This document shows positions 45,735 to 54,091 of a stretch of 64,000 nucleotides of DNA, piece after piece. The notes under the pieces are model-generated. The model did no database searches and was not told the DNA's origin. It saw only the letters and a program-made list of their open reading frames with translations. The stretch covers positions 248,001-312,000 of the forward strand of contig NZ_JADQDR010000005.1 in NCBI RefSeq assembly GCF_015694705.1, read 5' to 3'. A program made the translations under genes and the position numbers. Position 1 is the first letter of the stretch. Each line of letters begins with the position of its first letter. The DNA is from Pontibacter rufus (GTDB lineage Bacteria; Bacteroidota; Bacteroidia; Cytophagales; Hymenobacteraceae).

Positions 45735-45925
45735 TTAGGCAGACACTCGCTGGAGCTGCGCACGCTGCGAGGTCTTTAAGGCAGATGCCTTGCATATATT
45801 GGCATGAACCCCTCATTTTTAAAATTTTATACATGCATAGCAATATTTTTATCACACGCACCCATTAACATAATTTTACTTTCAAGACCTTACGGCGTGC
45901 ACAGCTCCAGCGAGTGTCTGTTTAA
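45735..45925. repeat. Large imperfect inverted repeat (42-bp arms), possible MITE-like element
   Basis: Arms 45735-45776 and 45884-45925 match at 36 of 42 positions when one is reversed and complemented. All six differences are transitions. The 107-base interior is A/T-rich and contains a second palindrome-like AAATTTT region. It fills most of the gap of about 340 bases between the LTA-synthase-family gene and mtaB; nothing else is recognised in that gap. Confidence 0.75.
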
Positions 45926-46009
45926 TCATTAAAACTTGCAGCTTTACAACTCTTTAACAATTAAGCTCTTCCCTCCTTCCCGGTATTACGATAAAAGACA
46001 GAAATTACT

Positions 46010-46017
46010 TACCTTTG
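46010..46017 (+). promoter_or_regulatory. -7 promoter element of mtaB
   Basis: TACCTTTG ends 7 bases before the mtaB ATG at 46025, which predicts a leader of only about 3 bases. The -33 region has TTA rather than TTG, so this is a partial match. Confidence 0.5.
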
Positions 46018-46024
46018 CCCCCTG

Positions 46025-47347
46025 ATGAAGAAAAAAGTTGCTTTTTATACTTTAGGCTGTAAGCTCAATTACTCCGAAACCAGCACCATCGGGCGCATTT
46101 TCCAGGAGCGCGGTTTTGAGAAGGTAGAGTTCACGGAGGAGCCGGATATCTACGTGATCAACACGTGCTCCGTTACCGACAATGCCGATAAGAAGTGCCG
46201 TAAAATCGTGAAAGAGGCACTCAAGCATTCGCCCAATGCCTTTATCACCATTGTGGGCTGCTATGCACAACTGAAGCCGAAAGAAATTTCGGAAATTCCG
46301 GGCGTGGATGCCGTACTCGGTGCTGCCGAGAAATTTCAACTGGTAGATATTCTGGCGGACTTTGAGAAAAAAGATAAGGCCGAAGTATACGCCAGTGCTA
46401 TTTCAGAAGCGAACACGTTCCATAATTCCTACTCCTTTGGCGACCGCACCCGCACCTTCCTGAAAGTGCAGGACGGCTGCGACTATTCCTGCTCCTTCTG
46501 TACCATACCGCTGGCACGGGGCAACAGCCGCTCCGATAGTATAGAAAACGTTGTGAAATCGGCGCGGGAAATTGCAGCATCAGGCGTGAAAGAAATCGTG
46601 CTGACGGGCGTGAACACCGGCGATTTTGGTTTGCAGGAAGGCAGGCGCGTGGAAACATTCTTTCAGCTGGTGCAGGAGCTGGACAAGGTAGAAACCGTCG
46701 ATCGTTTCCGCATTTCTTCCATTGAACCAAATCTGCTCAGCAACGACATTATTGCTTTTGTGAGCCAGAGCCGGCGCTTTATGCCGCACTTTCATGTACC
46801 GCTGCAATCAGGCTCCAACAAAATACTGAAGCTGATGCGCCGCCGGTACCAGCGCGAACTGTATGCCGACCGTGTGGCAAGTATAAAGGCCCTGATGCCG
46901 CACTGCTGCATTGGCGTGGACGTGATTGTAGGTTTCCCCGGCGAAACAGAAGAAGACTTTCTAGAAACCTATTCCTTTTTAAACGATTTGGATGTGAGTT
47001 ACCTCCACGTATTCCCCTATTCGGAGCGTGAGAATACCTTGGCTCCTTCCCTTCCGGGTAAAGTGAGCATCAAAGACCGCAACCGCCGGGCTGACATGCT
47101 GCGCATTTTGTCGGAGAAGAAGAAACGCCACTTTTACGAGCAGAATACTGGACGCGACTTCACCGTTTTGTTTGAGGATGACGTGAAGGATGGCATCATG
47201 GAAGGCTGGACGGAAAACTATATTCGTGTAGCTGCCAAATACGATCCGGTGCTGGTAAACGAAACAAAACACGTGCGCCTGACGGGTATCCGGGCTGACG
47301 GCCTGATGGAAGCCGAAGAAGTATATGCCGAAGTGCTCAAGCATTAA
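46025..47347 (+). CDS. mtaB: tRNA t6A37 methylthiotransferase
   Basis: A 440-residue radical SAM enzyme with the three domains of methylthiotransferases. UPF0004 cysteines: TLGCKLNYSE, NTCSVTDNADKKC and VGCYAQ. Radical SAM motif: QDGCDYSCSFCTIP (CxxxCxxC). A C-terminal TRAM-like domain follows. MtaB rather than MiaB is indicated by CKLNYSET and NADKKCRKI. It makes ms2t6A at tRNA position 37. Confidence 0.93.
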   Translation: MKKKVAFYTLGCKLNYSETSTIGRIFQERGFEKVEFTEEPDIYVINTCSVTDNADKKCRKIVKEALKHSPNAFITIVGCYAQLKPKEISEIPGVDAVLGAAEKFQLVDILADFEKKDKAEVYASAISEANTFHNSYSFGDRTRTFLKVQDGCDYSCSFCTIPLARGNSRSDSIENVVKSAREIAASGVKEIVLTGVNTGDFGLQEGRRVETFFQLVQELDKVETVDRFRISSIEPNLLSNDIIAFVSQSRRFMPHFHVPLQSGSNKILKLMRRRYQRELYADRVASIKALMPHCCIGVDVIVGFPGETEEDFLETYSFLNDLDVSYLHVFPYSERENTLAPSLPGKVSIKDRNRRADMLRILSEKKKRHFYEQNTGRDFTVLFEDDVKDGIMEGWTENYIRVAAKYDPVLVNETKHVRLTGIRADGLMEAEEVYAEVLKH

Positions 47348-47435
47348 TAAGCAGGTATATACTGTTCGGGAAACAAATAACCTTTATCTTTCGGCATTAA
47401 AAGAGATTTATCATCCAATAACGATAACTGAAAAC

Positions 47436-48053
47436 GTGAACGTATCTAAAATTGCATTGGGAGTAGCCGCTGCGGCTGCCTTTATGTCGGCTTGCCAGCA
47501 GGAAACAAAACCTGCTGCCGAAACAACTGCCACAACCGGCGAAGCGACCGTGGCAGCCGGTGAGAAAATCGTGTATGTAAATTCTGACTCGCTTTTAGCC
47601 AATTACGCCTATTTTAAAGAAGTACGCACCAGGCTGGAAGGCAAAAGCAAGAAAGCAGAGGCTGATCTGCGCTCCAAAGCAGAAGCTTTTCAGAAAGAGA
47701 TAGGCGAGTATCAGCAAAACGGGCAGGCTATGAGTGCCTCGCAACGCGCCAGCACCGAGCAGCGCCTGCAGCAGAAACAACAGCAATTGCAGGCGCTTAA
47801 CCAAAGCACCAGCACGCAACTGGCCACTGAAGAATCTGAGGAAATGAAGAAAATCTACGACAACGTAGAGGCTTACCTCAAGAAACTGAGTGATGAGAAA
47901 GGCTACAAAATGGTGCTGACTTACTCCAGAGGCAACAGCGCCATCCTGTACGGCGACGAATCGCTGGATATTACGCATGAAGTATTGTCTGCACTGAACG
48001 AGCAGTATAATGCTGAAAAAGCTGATTCTACCAAGACAGAAACTAAGAAGTAA
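47436..48053 (+). CDS. OmpH/Skp-family lipoprotein
   Basis: About 205 residues: short signal with lipobox FMSAC (Cys about residue 19), then the OmpH/Skp fold starting IVYVNSDSLLANYAYFKEVR. The long coiled-coil tentacles (about 60-150, Gln/Lys/Ala-rich) are followed by EKGYKMVLTYSRGNSAILYGDESLDIT. Skp proteins chaperone outer-membrane proteins in the periplasm; this copy is predicted to be lipid-anchored. The frame extends to 47325, but GTG 47436 (VNVSKIALG) is the start that gives a signal peptide. Confidence 0.86.
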   Translation: MNVSKIALGVAAAAAFMSACQQETKPAAETTATTGEATVAAGEKIVYVNSDSLLANYAYFKEVRTRLEGKSKKAEADLRSKAEAFQKEIGEYQQNGQAMSASQRASTEQRLQQKQQQLQALNQSTSTQLATEESEEMKKIYDNVEAYLKKLSDEKGYKMVLTYSRGNSAILYGDESLDITHEVLSALNEQYNAEKADSTKTETKK

Positions 48054-48082
48054 GCTTAGCTTCTTTAGTAAGTATAAAAGCG

Positions 48083-48110
48083 AAAGGCGGGACTATCTCC
48101 CGCCTTTTTT
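48083..48110 (+). terminator. Terminator after the OmpH/Skp gene
   Basis: AAAGGCGGGA (48083-48092) and TCCCGCCTTT (48098-48107) form a perfect 10-bp stem, followed by a T-run to 48110. Confidence 0.9.
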
Positions 48111-48145
48111 GTTGCTCCATGTTATTGTTTTACTACAAGCAGTGC

Positions 48146-48277
48146 TACCACAAGTTTGAGCGCAACGGTAAGTTGTGGTACAAAATACCAGCAGGTTTTC
48201 AACTTACGCTAATCCAAGTTCATGCTTACGCAAGTTAAAAACTTGCTGTAAAGGAAAGCCATAAGTTGAAAACTTGC
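48146..48277. repeat. Cluster of inverted repeats built from CAAGTT/AACTTG words
   Basis: Three nested or adjacent stems: TACCACAA (48146-48153) with TTGTGGTA (48173-48180); 48191-48206 with 48262-48277 (16 bases, one mismatch); and a perfect GCAAGTT-AAA-AACTTGC hairpin inside the latter (near 48230-48246). It occupies most of the 368-base gap between the OmpH terminator and the convergent permease gene. No reading frame is seen. Confidence 0.7.
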
Positions 48278-48421
48278 GGCATGAGAGAAAGTAGTCTCCT
48301 CGTAATGTAAATAGAATAACTGAAGCCTTACAGCGTCAAATAAAACTGTAAGTGCCTGAATTATGGATGATTATACTTTGAATTTAAACTTATAGTGCCT
48401 CAACAGAAGGCTGGAGTATAC

Positions 48422-49666
48422 TTATTCGTAACGCAGCGATTCGATTGGGTCCAGTTTGGATGCTTTGAAGGCCGGATAATAGCCGGATACAACCCCAACA
48501 AACACGCAGATACTCAGGCCGACAAATATCCACAGCCAGGGCACAATAAAACCACCGTCGCCAATCAATGAAGCGATGCCGTTGCCTATCAGCACACCCA
48601 GGAGTATACCCAACAGGCCGCCCATAACACAGATAACGATGGCTTCGATCAGAAACTGCTGCCGGATTTGCAGGATGGTGGCGCCCAAAGCCTTGCGGAC
48701 GCCGATTTCGCGTGTGCGCTCGTTTACGGATACCATCATAATATTCATCAGCCCCACCGAAGCCCCCAGCAGCGTAATAAAGCCAATCACAAAACCACCC
48801 ATTTTCAGGTAGCCTGTAATTTCGCCCAGGCTTTCCAGCAGCGAATCGCTGCGGCGAATCTCGAAAGACGCTTCCTGCCCGATCGGATCGTGGCGCACAT
48901 TGCGCATAATACCGGTTGCTTCGCCCATCACATAGTTCAGCTCCTCAGGTTTGGGTATGGCCGTTTTGATGTCGTAGTTTAGTTCCGAATCTCCCTGGCG
49001 CGGAATCTGGCGGCCTGTTTCCAGGGGAATGATAATGCGGCGATCGCCACCGTTGCCGCCCATGGTGCTACCTTCTTTTTCGAGCTGCCCTATTATTTTA
49101 AAGCGGCGGCCCAGAAAAGTGATATATTGCCCCAGCGGATCTATTTTCGGGAAAAGATTGTCAACTATCTCGCTGCCTACTATGGCTACATTGGTGCCCA
49201 GATCCTGCTCATACGTAGAAAAGCCCCTACCCCTGGCCAGGTTCAGGTTTTGGTTCTGCAGGTAATACTCATCGCCGGCTATGATATTGATGTTCGGGTT
49301 TGTTTTGTCTGTTTCGCTTTTCACCACCGTTGCTCCCGAAATAAAGGCCGACAAACTCACAACAGCATCATCCGACATCTGCTCTTTATACTCTGTAGCT
49401 TCCTCATAAGTAATATTAGGATATATTTTTTCGGTGCGTCCCTGCCGGCTGCCGCGGTTGTTGGCGCCCTTACGCTCTATATCAAAGGAATTTGCGCCCA
49501 GGCTCGAAAAGGTTTCGTCCAGCGAATGCTTTACACTGTCTACTGCCGTTAAAATGCCTACCAGCGACATAATGCCGATAGAAATAATAAGGCCGGTAAG
49601 TATGGTACGAAGCAAATTGCCCTGTATGGCCCGCAGCCCCTCGCGAATATTTTCAATCAGGTTCAT
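48422..49666 (-). CDS. MacB-like ABC transporter permease
   Basis: A 414-residue permease with the MacB/FtsX layout: helix 1 near 20-42 ([21 protein letters not shown]), a periplasmic domain (about 45-280) and three C-terminal helices (about 290-405) with [25 protein letters not shown], the motif that couples to the ATPase. It ends in the usual [19 protein letters not shown]. No ATPase gene is adjacent, so it must pair with one elsewhere. Possibly exports lipoproteins or small molecules. Confidence 0.9.
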   Translation of the reverse strand: MNLIENIREGLRAIQGNLLRTILTGLIISIGIMSLVGILTAVDSVKHSLDETFSSLGANSFDIERKGANNRGSRQGRTEKIYPNITYEEATEYKEQMSDDAVVSLSAFISGATVVKSETDKTNPNINIIAGDEYYLQNQNLNLARGRGFSTYEQDLGTNVAIVGSEIVDNLFPKIDPLGQYITFLGRRFKIIGQLEKEGSTMGGNGGDRRIIIPLETGRQIPRQGDSELNYDIKTAIPKPEELNYVMGEATGIMRNVRHDPIGQEASFEIRRSDSLLESLGEITGYLKMGGFVIGFITLLGASVGLMNIMMVSVNERTREIGVRKALGATILQIRQQFLIEAIVICVMGGLLGILLGVLIGNGIASLIGDGGFIVPWLWIFVGLSICVFVGVVSGYYPAFKASKLDPIESLRYE

Positions 49667-49801
49667 TCCTAAGAAATTATGTATGCCCGCAGCCCTTTTT
49701 TACGTTAAGTATGAAAACCGCGGTAATGCTACTAAGTTAGCTGCATTTTCATAAAAAAGACCGGATTTTATATATTTACTGGATATTTCAAGACGAACGC
49801 C

Positions 49802-51067
49802 ATGTTTTTCCGTACCACCACGCTGCTGCTGGGCCTGCTGCTGCTCACTTTCAGCAGTATAGCAAGCACTATTCTGATTCCGATGGATGCATCGCAGAAA
49901 GACCATTTGAAGTCTTACGGCATCGCATACTGGGCGCTTACCAAAAATGTACCGGTAGACTGGCTGCTTAACTACCGCGGTGGCAGCTTTGCCATACAGC
50001 ATGCGCCGCAGATCGAAAATGAGCTGATTGTGCGGGGCGTAAGCTACAGCGTTATCTCGGATGCGCAATACAACAGCGTGCTTCAGGAAGTAGCTGCCCC
50101 CGACGCTAACATGGACGTGGTGAAGCTGGAGAAAGCCCCCAAAGTAGCCGTATACACGCCCAAAACAAAGATGCCCTGGGACGATGCCGTGACACTGGTG
50201 CTGACCTATGCCGAAATCCCTTACGACATTTTGTATGATGAAGAAATTATAAAAGGCGACCTGCCCAAGTATGACTGGCTGCACCTGCACCACGAGGATT
50301 TTACAGGCCAGTACGGGAAGTTTTTCGCCAGTTACCGCCATTACCCCTGGTACCAGGAACAGCAAGCTGAAGCCGAAGCCATGGCCAGCAAACTCGGTTT
50401 TGAGAAAGTATCGCAGTTGAAGCTGGCGGTGGTGAACAAAATAAAGGAATTTACAGCCGGTGGTGGCTTTCTGTTTGCCATGTGCTCGGCCACCGATACC
50501 TACGACATCGCCCTGGCCGCCGAGGGCGTAGACATTGTGGAAGCGATGTTCGACGGCGACGGTGCTGATCCGCAGGCACAGCAAAAGCTGGACTACAGCA
50601 AAACTTTTGCTTTCCAGGATTTTAAGATTTCGCAGAACCCGATGGAGTACGAGTATTCCAATATCGATATGCAGCCGCAGGAGCGCCCTGTAACAGAAGA
50701 CAACGACTATTTCCAGCTATTCACCTTTTCGGCCAAATGGGACCCGATTCCGACCATGCTCACGCAAAATCACGAGAAGACCATCAAAGGCTTTATGGGC
50801 CAGACGACAGCTTTCCGCAAAAGCCTGGTGAAACCCGAGGTAGTGGTAATGGGCGAAAACAAGGAACTGGGTGAGATAAGATACATGCACGGCACCTATG
50901 CCCGTGGCACCTGGACGTTCTATGGCGGCCACGACCCCGAGGATTACCAGCACCTGGTAGGCGAAGATCCCACAGATTTGGCGCTGCACCCCAATTCGCC
51001 CGGCTACAGGCTCATCCTCAACAACATCCTCTTCCCGGCCGCCAAAAAGAAAAAGCAGAAAACCTGA
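49802..51067 (+). CDS. Secreted protein of unknown function (often labelled asparagine synthetase B)
   Basis: A 421-residue exported protein: signal peptide 1-21 (ending SIAS), then VAVYTPKTKMPWDDAVTLVL, YDWLHLHHEDFTGQYGKFF, GGGFLFAMCSATDTYDIALAA and HGTYARGTWTFYGGHDPEDYQH. I recall such proteins being named asparagine synthetase B in Bacteroidota entries. This one has a signal peptide, no N-terminal Cys nucleophile and no ATP-pyrophosphatase SGG motif, so that name is not supported. The GGGFLFAMCSATD strand suggests a class I amidotransferase-like fold. Function unknown. Confidence 0.78.
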   Translation: MFFRTTTLLLGLLLLTFSSIASTILIPMDASQKDHLKSYGIAYWALTKNVPVDWLLNYRGGSFAIQHAPQIENELIVRGVSYSVISDAQYNSVLQEVAAPDANMDVVKLEKAPKVAVYTPKTKMPWDDAVTLVLTYAEIPYDILYDEEIIKGDLPKYDWLHLHHEDFTGQYGKFFASYRHYPWYQEQQAEAEAMASKLGFEKVSQLKLAVVNKIKEFTAGGGFLFAMCSATDTYDIALAAEGVDIVEAMFDGDGADPQAQQKLDYSKTFAFQDFKISQNPMEYEYSNIDMQPQERPVTEDNDYFQLFTFSAKWDPIPTMLTQNHEKTIKGFMGQTTAFRKSLVKPEVVVMGENKELGEIRYMHGTYARGTWTFYGGHDPEDYQHLVGEDPTDLALHPNSPGYRLILNNILFPAAKKKKQKT

Positions 51068-51070
51068 TTA

Positions 51071-51350
51071 AAGTGCTGATGAGTTAATATGCTCATGTGC
51101 TCTGACGGATTAATTATATAAAGTAGTCCGCCGTCATTTAATTTAACCGCTCCGCTCTTTGTCATTCCAGAAGAATCCTGATAGCAAGCCGCAGAATTTA
51201 TCTATACATAGTTACAGCTTAATCTTCCAGGGATAGGCCTTCCAGGATGACAGGGAAAGTATAAAAATGCTGCCTGTTATACTTACAAGTATAGCAGGCT
51301 TTTATAATTACCTCATTAGCACATCAGCACATTAAATAATCAGCATATTA
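51071..51350. repeat. Word-repeat inverted pair plus CATTCC-type repeat after the secreted protein gene
   Basis: Left block 51071-51103 contains GTGCTGATGAG and ATGCTCATGTGC words; right block 51312-51350 contains their complements (CTCATTAGCACATCAGCAC). Between them 51161-51250 is a degenerate inverted pair starting GTCATTCCAGAAG and ending CCTTCCAGGATGAC, like repeats common between Bacteroidota genes. The terminator at 51272-51299 lies inside. Confidence 0.55.
51272..51305 (+). terminator. Terminator whose stem contains the AGTATA word in both arms
   Basis: Arms 51272-51284 and 51287-51299 (GCCTGTTATACTT against AAGTATAGCAGGC, one G-T pair) are followed by TTTTATAATT. It probably ends the 49802-51067 transcript. 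Confidence 0.7.
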
Positions 51351-51353
51351 TAC

Positions 51354-51959
51354 TTAATGCATTCTGTCGGGGCGGGGTTCCAGGTTAAGTATGATGTCGG
51401 CTTCGATGGCCAGTAATTCTTTTAGGCGGGCATCTACAACGTCGGCGGGCATGTATGCCTTTGCGAGCTTTACAAAGCTGACATAGTGCCCCGCCTCCGA
51501 CACCATCAGCTCGTAATAAAATTTTTGTAGTCCTTCGTCCTGTATGTTTTTCCAGAGCAGTTTGAAGCGCTCACAGCTGCGGGCCTCAATCAGCGCATTC
51601 ACCAGCAGGTGGTCCATGAGCTGGCGTTCGCGTTTATCACCTTTGCGAATGTGCTTTGTCAGTTCCACTACATACTCGTCGGGGCGGTTACGGCCCAAGC
51701 CAAAGCCACGTTTCTTAAGTTCTGCCAGCACGCGTTCAAAATGGCTCCACTCCTCGGCCACCAAATCTGTCATTTCCTCTACGAGCTGCGTCTTATCCGG
51801 ATATTTCACAATCAGCGATATACCCGACGTAGCCGCTTTTTGCTCGCAATAAGCATGATCTACCAGGATGTCTTCAATGTTTTTCTCCGCAATATTCACC
51901 CACCGCGGATCGGTAGGCAATTGCAGGCGAAGTATGGTTTTGGTGGATTGCGAGGACAT
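51354..51959 (-). CDS. miaE: tRNA ms2io6A37 hydroxylase
   Basis: A 201-residue non-haem diiron protein. The ferritin-like bundle carries paired ligands: DHAYCEQKAA, EEWSHFERVL (E-x-x-H), EARSCERF and SEAGHYVSF (E-x-x-H). These are the MiaE motifs. It hydroxylates the isopentenyl group of ms2i6A37 on tRNA using oxygen. Its substrate is made by miaB, also in this window. Confidence 0.92.
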   Translation of the reverse strand: MSSQSTKTILRLQLPTDPRWVNIAEKNIEDILVDHAYCEQKAATSGISLIVKYPDKTQLVEEMTDLVAEEWSHFERVLAELKKRGFGLGRNRPDEYVVELTKHIRKGDKRERQLMDHLLVNALIEARSCERFKLLWKNIQDEGLQKFYYELMVSEAGHYVSFVKLAKAYMPADVVDARLKELLAIEADIILNLEPRPDRMH

Positions 51960-52086
51960 GTTCGTTTTTCGTTGCTCGTTTATTGTTGTTCGTAATTAGG
52001 TAGTTATACTCTGTCAATAGATATGGTAAACAATTTAACAATTAACGATTCAAACATTTGTCCACCAACAACCAACATTTAAAACC

Positions 52087-53997
52087 TTAATCGAAGAACA
52101 TCCATTTAATACCGAATATAAAACTGCGGCGCATGCCCGGATAATATGGTGTTGTAAAATAACCCGGCTGCCACAGGCCCTCGTTTACATGGCTCATTTT
52201 CAGAAACACATTCACGGTCTTGATGTCTGCCGTGATAAACACATCCAGCACCGGATAGGTGTCCAGTTTAATGGCATCCTGCACAAAAAACTGCTGCGTA
52301 ACAGGCATATACGCGTCGGCATAATAGCCACCTGGCATATAGGCCTGCACCCCGAACTGGCCATATAAGGCATTTTTGAACAGGGCGCCCTGGAAGTATA
52401 GCTTCGAGTCGAGGAGCCACTCGGGCACCCGCACGCGGTCTGCTTCGTCGGTGTTGGTATAGGCCACAAAGTTCTCGAAGTGGAAAGATCCGAACCGGAT
52501 ATGGTGCGAAAGCTCGGCTCCCCACAGCCGCTGGTTTGCGCTTAGCTGCTGCGGCACGGCCGCTTCGTTATAAAAGATATAACGCTTGATGTTGGTATAA
52601 TTCGCCTGCAGCTTTACATACTGCCGCTCTCCCAATTTGCCGCTGTAGAGCACTTCTGCCCTGTCAGTTACGCTGCTGTTAAAATCATTGTCCCAGCGAA
52701 AGTGGTTGCTCAGCAGGAATTGCTCTGTTACGGACGGGGAAAGCAGCACACGTTCCAACGACGCCTGCAGACCGCCCAGCCGGGCCACACCGCGCACCCG
52801 GTAATCTTTTGACAGCTGAAATTCGCCCTCTATCTCCAACTCTGCCTTGTTTTCATAAAACAGGCGCAGCTGCCCGCCTACAAACAACTGGTTATAGGCT
52901 TTATCAGCTTCAACCAACTGCTCATTTACCGAATCTTTTGCAAATACTTCAGTGGTGCTATACTTTACACGGGCATTGCGGAGCTTGGCGTAAGCTTTAT
53001 AGGAGGAAAGTTTATTATTACCCGTCAGGCCAAAAACGTTTTGGAGCTCTCTGTAAGCGGCCACATCGTTTGTACGGGCTTTATTGAAGAACACGTTCGG
53101 ATAAAAGAACACAGCCGTATCATTGCCCGAAATAACGGGCTGCAGCGCATTGTCGCTATAGGCATCCTTTTGCAAATGCCCGTCGAGCATGTGGTAGAGC
53201 TTCAGGTTTTCTGCAGCCAGCTTGTAGACATGCAACAGGTGCAGGTGGCTGCGATTTTCCTGTGTAGCCGCCTGTTGCAGGTTTACGGATTGCGTCTCAT
53301 AGTTAAAAAGACTGTCGAGCGGCGTAGTCGATCGGGGTACCAGCACGCCTCCCTGCTCTATCTGTTCTACTTTCAGCGAAGTATAATTGAGGAACAAATC
53401 ATACTTGTCGTTTTTAGACCTGTAATGCGTAAAAATTTTACCACCTTCATGGTCTATCAATCTGTTGCCCCTGGAGCCGACGCTGTTGCTGTTGAGTTGC
53501 ATTTGGGCAGCCAGCAACTGATAGGCTACGCCAAAGTTCCAGCGCGGGGTAATGTTACGCGCATAAATGGCCTCAAACAACTGCTCGCCCTGCCCGCCCT
53601 GCACATAAAACAGATGCGAATAAGGTGAGCGCGTATTGTAGTAATTCAGGTTATAGGGATCGTAGGCATACCGATCAAATGCATTGTGGCCAAACCTGAC
53701 GCCAATAGCATCAGGCGCCTTGAAAAGCAAGGGCTGGGCTGCCGTACCGACGTTGCCTAGGTGCTGGTAATATGTCGTATCATGATACCAGTAGCGCTCG
53801 TTGTTAAAATTCTGAATCGTGGTATCAATGCGCTCTTCTACATAGCGCCCTTCCAGCACATCATTTTCATACAGCTGCAGGGTGGTTTTAGGGCTGTAAA
53901 TAACTTTGGTGGAGTCGTCTACAATCTGGGCGTGTACGTGCCGGGTGGCAAGCAGGCTAAGCAAAAGTATAAACGCAACAAATAATGTTTTTTTCAC
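52087..53997 (-). CDS. Putative porin (outer-membrane beta-barrel)
   Basis: A 636-residue exported protein with a signal peptide (1-24, ending HVHAQ). A Tyr/Phe/Asn-rich body has alternating strands (YDLFLNYTSLKVEQIEQ, AELEIEGEFQLSKDYRV, LDVFITADIKTVNVFLKM) and ends in the aromatic strand FIFGIKWMFFD, typical of outer-membrane barrels. The overall composition and the N-terminal region match the Bacteroidota putative-porin family. GTG at 53997 opens the signal peptide; a -7 element is nearly adjacent. Confidence 0.85.
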   Translation of the reverse strand: MKKTLFVAFILLLSLLATRHVHAQIVDDSTKVIYSPKTTLQLYENDVLEGRYVEERIDTTIQNFNNERYWYHDTTYYQHLGNVGTAAQPLLFKAPDAIGVRFGHNAFDRYAYDPYNLNYYNTRSPYSHLFYVQGGQGEQLFEAIYARNITPRWNFGVAYQLLAAQMQLNSNSVGSRGNRLIDHEGGKIFTHYRSKNDKYDLFLNYTSLKVEQIEQGGVLVPRSTTPLDSLFNYETQSVNLQQAATQENRSHLHLLHVYKLAAENLKLYHMLDGHLQKDAYSDNALQPVISGNDTAVFFYPNVFFNKARTNDVAAYRELQNVFGLTGNNKLSSYKAYAKLRNARVKYSTTEVFAKDSVNEQLVEADKAYNQLFVGGQLRLFYENKAELEIEGEFQLSKDYRVRGVARLGGLQASLERVLLSPSVTEQFLLSNHFRWDNDFNSSVTDRAEVLYSGKLGERQYVKLQANYTNIKRYIFYNEAAVPQQLSANQRLWGAELSHHIRFGSFHFENFVAYTNTDEADRVRVPEWLLDSKLYFQGALFKNALYGQFGVQAYMPGGYYADAYMPVTQQFFVQDAIKLDTYPVLDVFITADIKTVNVFLKMSHVNEGLWQPGYFTTPYYPGMRRSFIFGIKWMFFD

Positions 53998-54001
53998 GAT
54001 T

Positions 54002-54009
54002 CAAAATTA
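54002..54009 (-). promoter_or_regulatory. -7 element almost touching the porin start codon
   Basis: On the minus strand TAATTTTG (54002-54009) is followed by AATC and then GTG. Transcription would begin at about the start codon. No TTG is seen at the -33 spacing. Confidence 0.4.
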
Positions 54010-54091
54010 GCAGAATTTAGCAGAACTCCGATGCCCGCACCAATGCCCGGCCGGCGTTTCCGCCCCGCTGCACCTGGTTAAGGCAGTTAAT

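Noticed and set aside
45735..45925. Complete insertion sequence before mtaB
   Set aside because: No transposase frame lies between the arms; only a non-coding inverted-repeat element is supported.
51300..51350. CRISPR-like repeats (AGCACATCAGCACATTA)
   Set aside because: Words are short and irregular without unique spacers, and their complements occur across the gap; this is a word palindrome, not an array.
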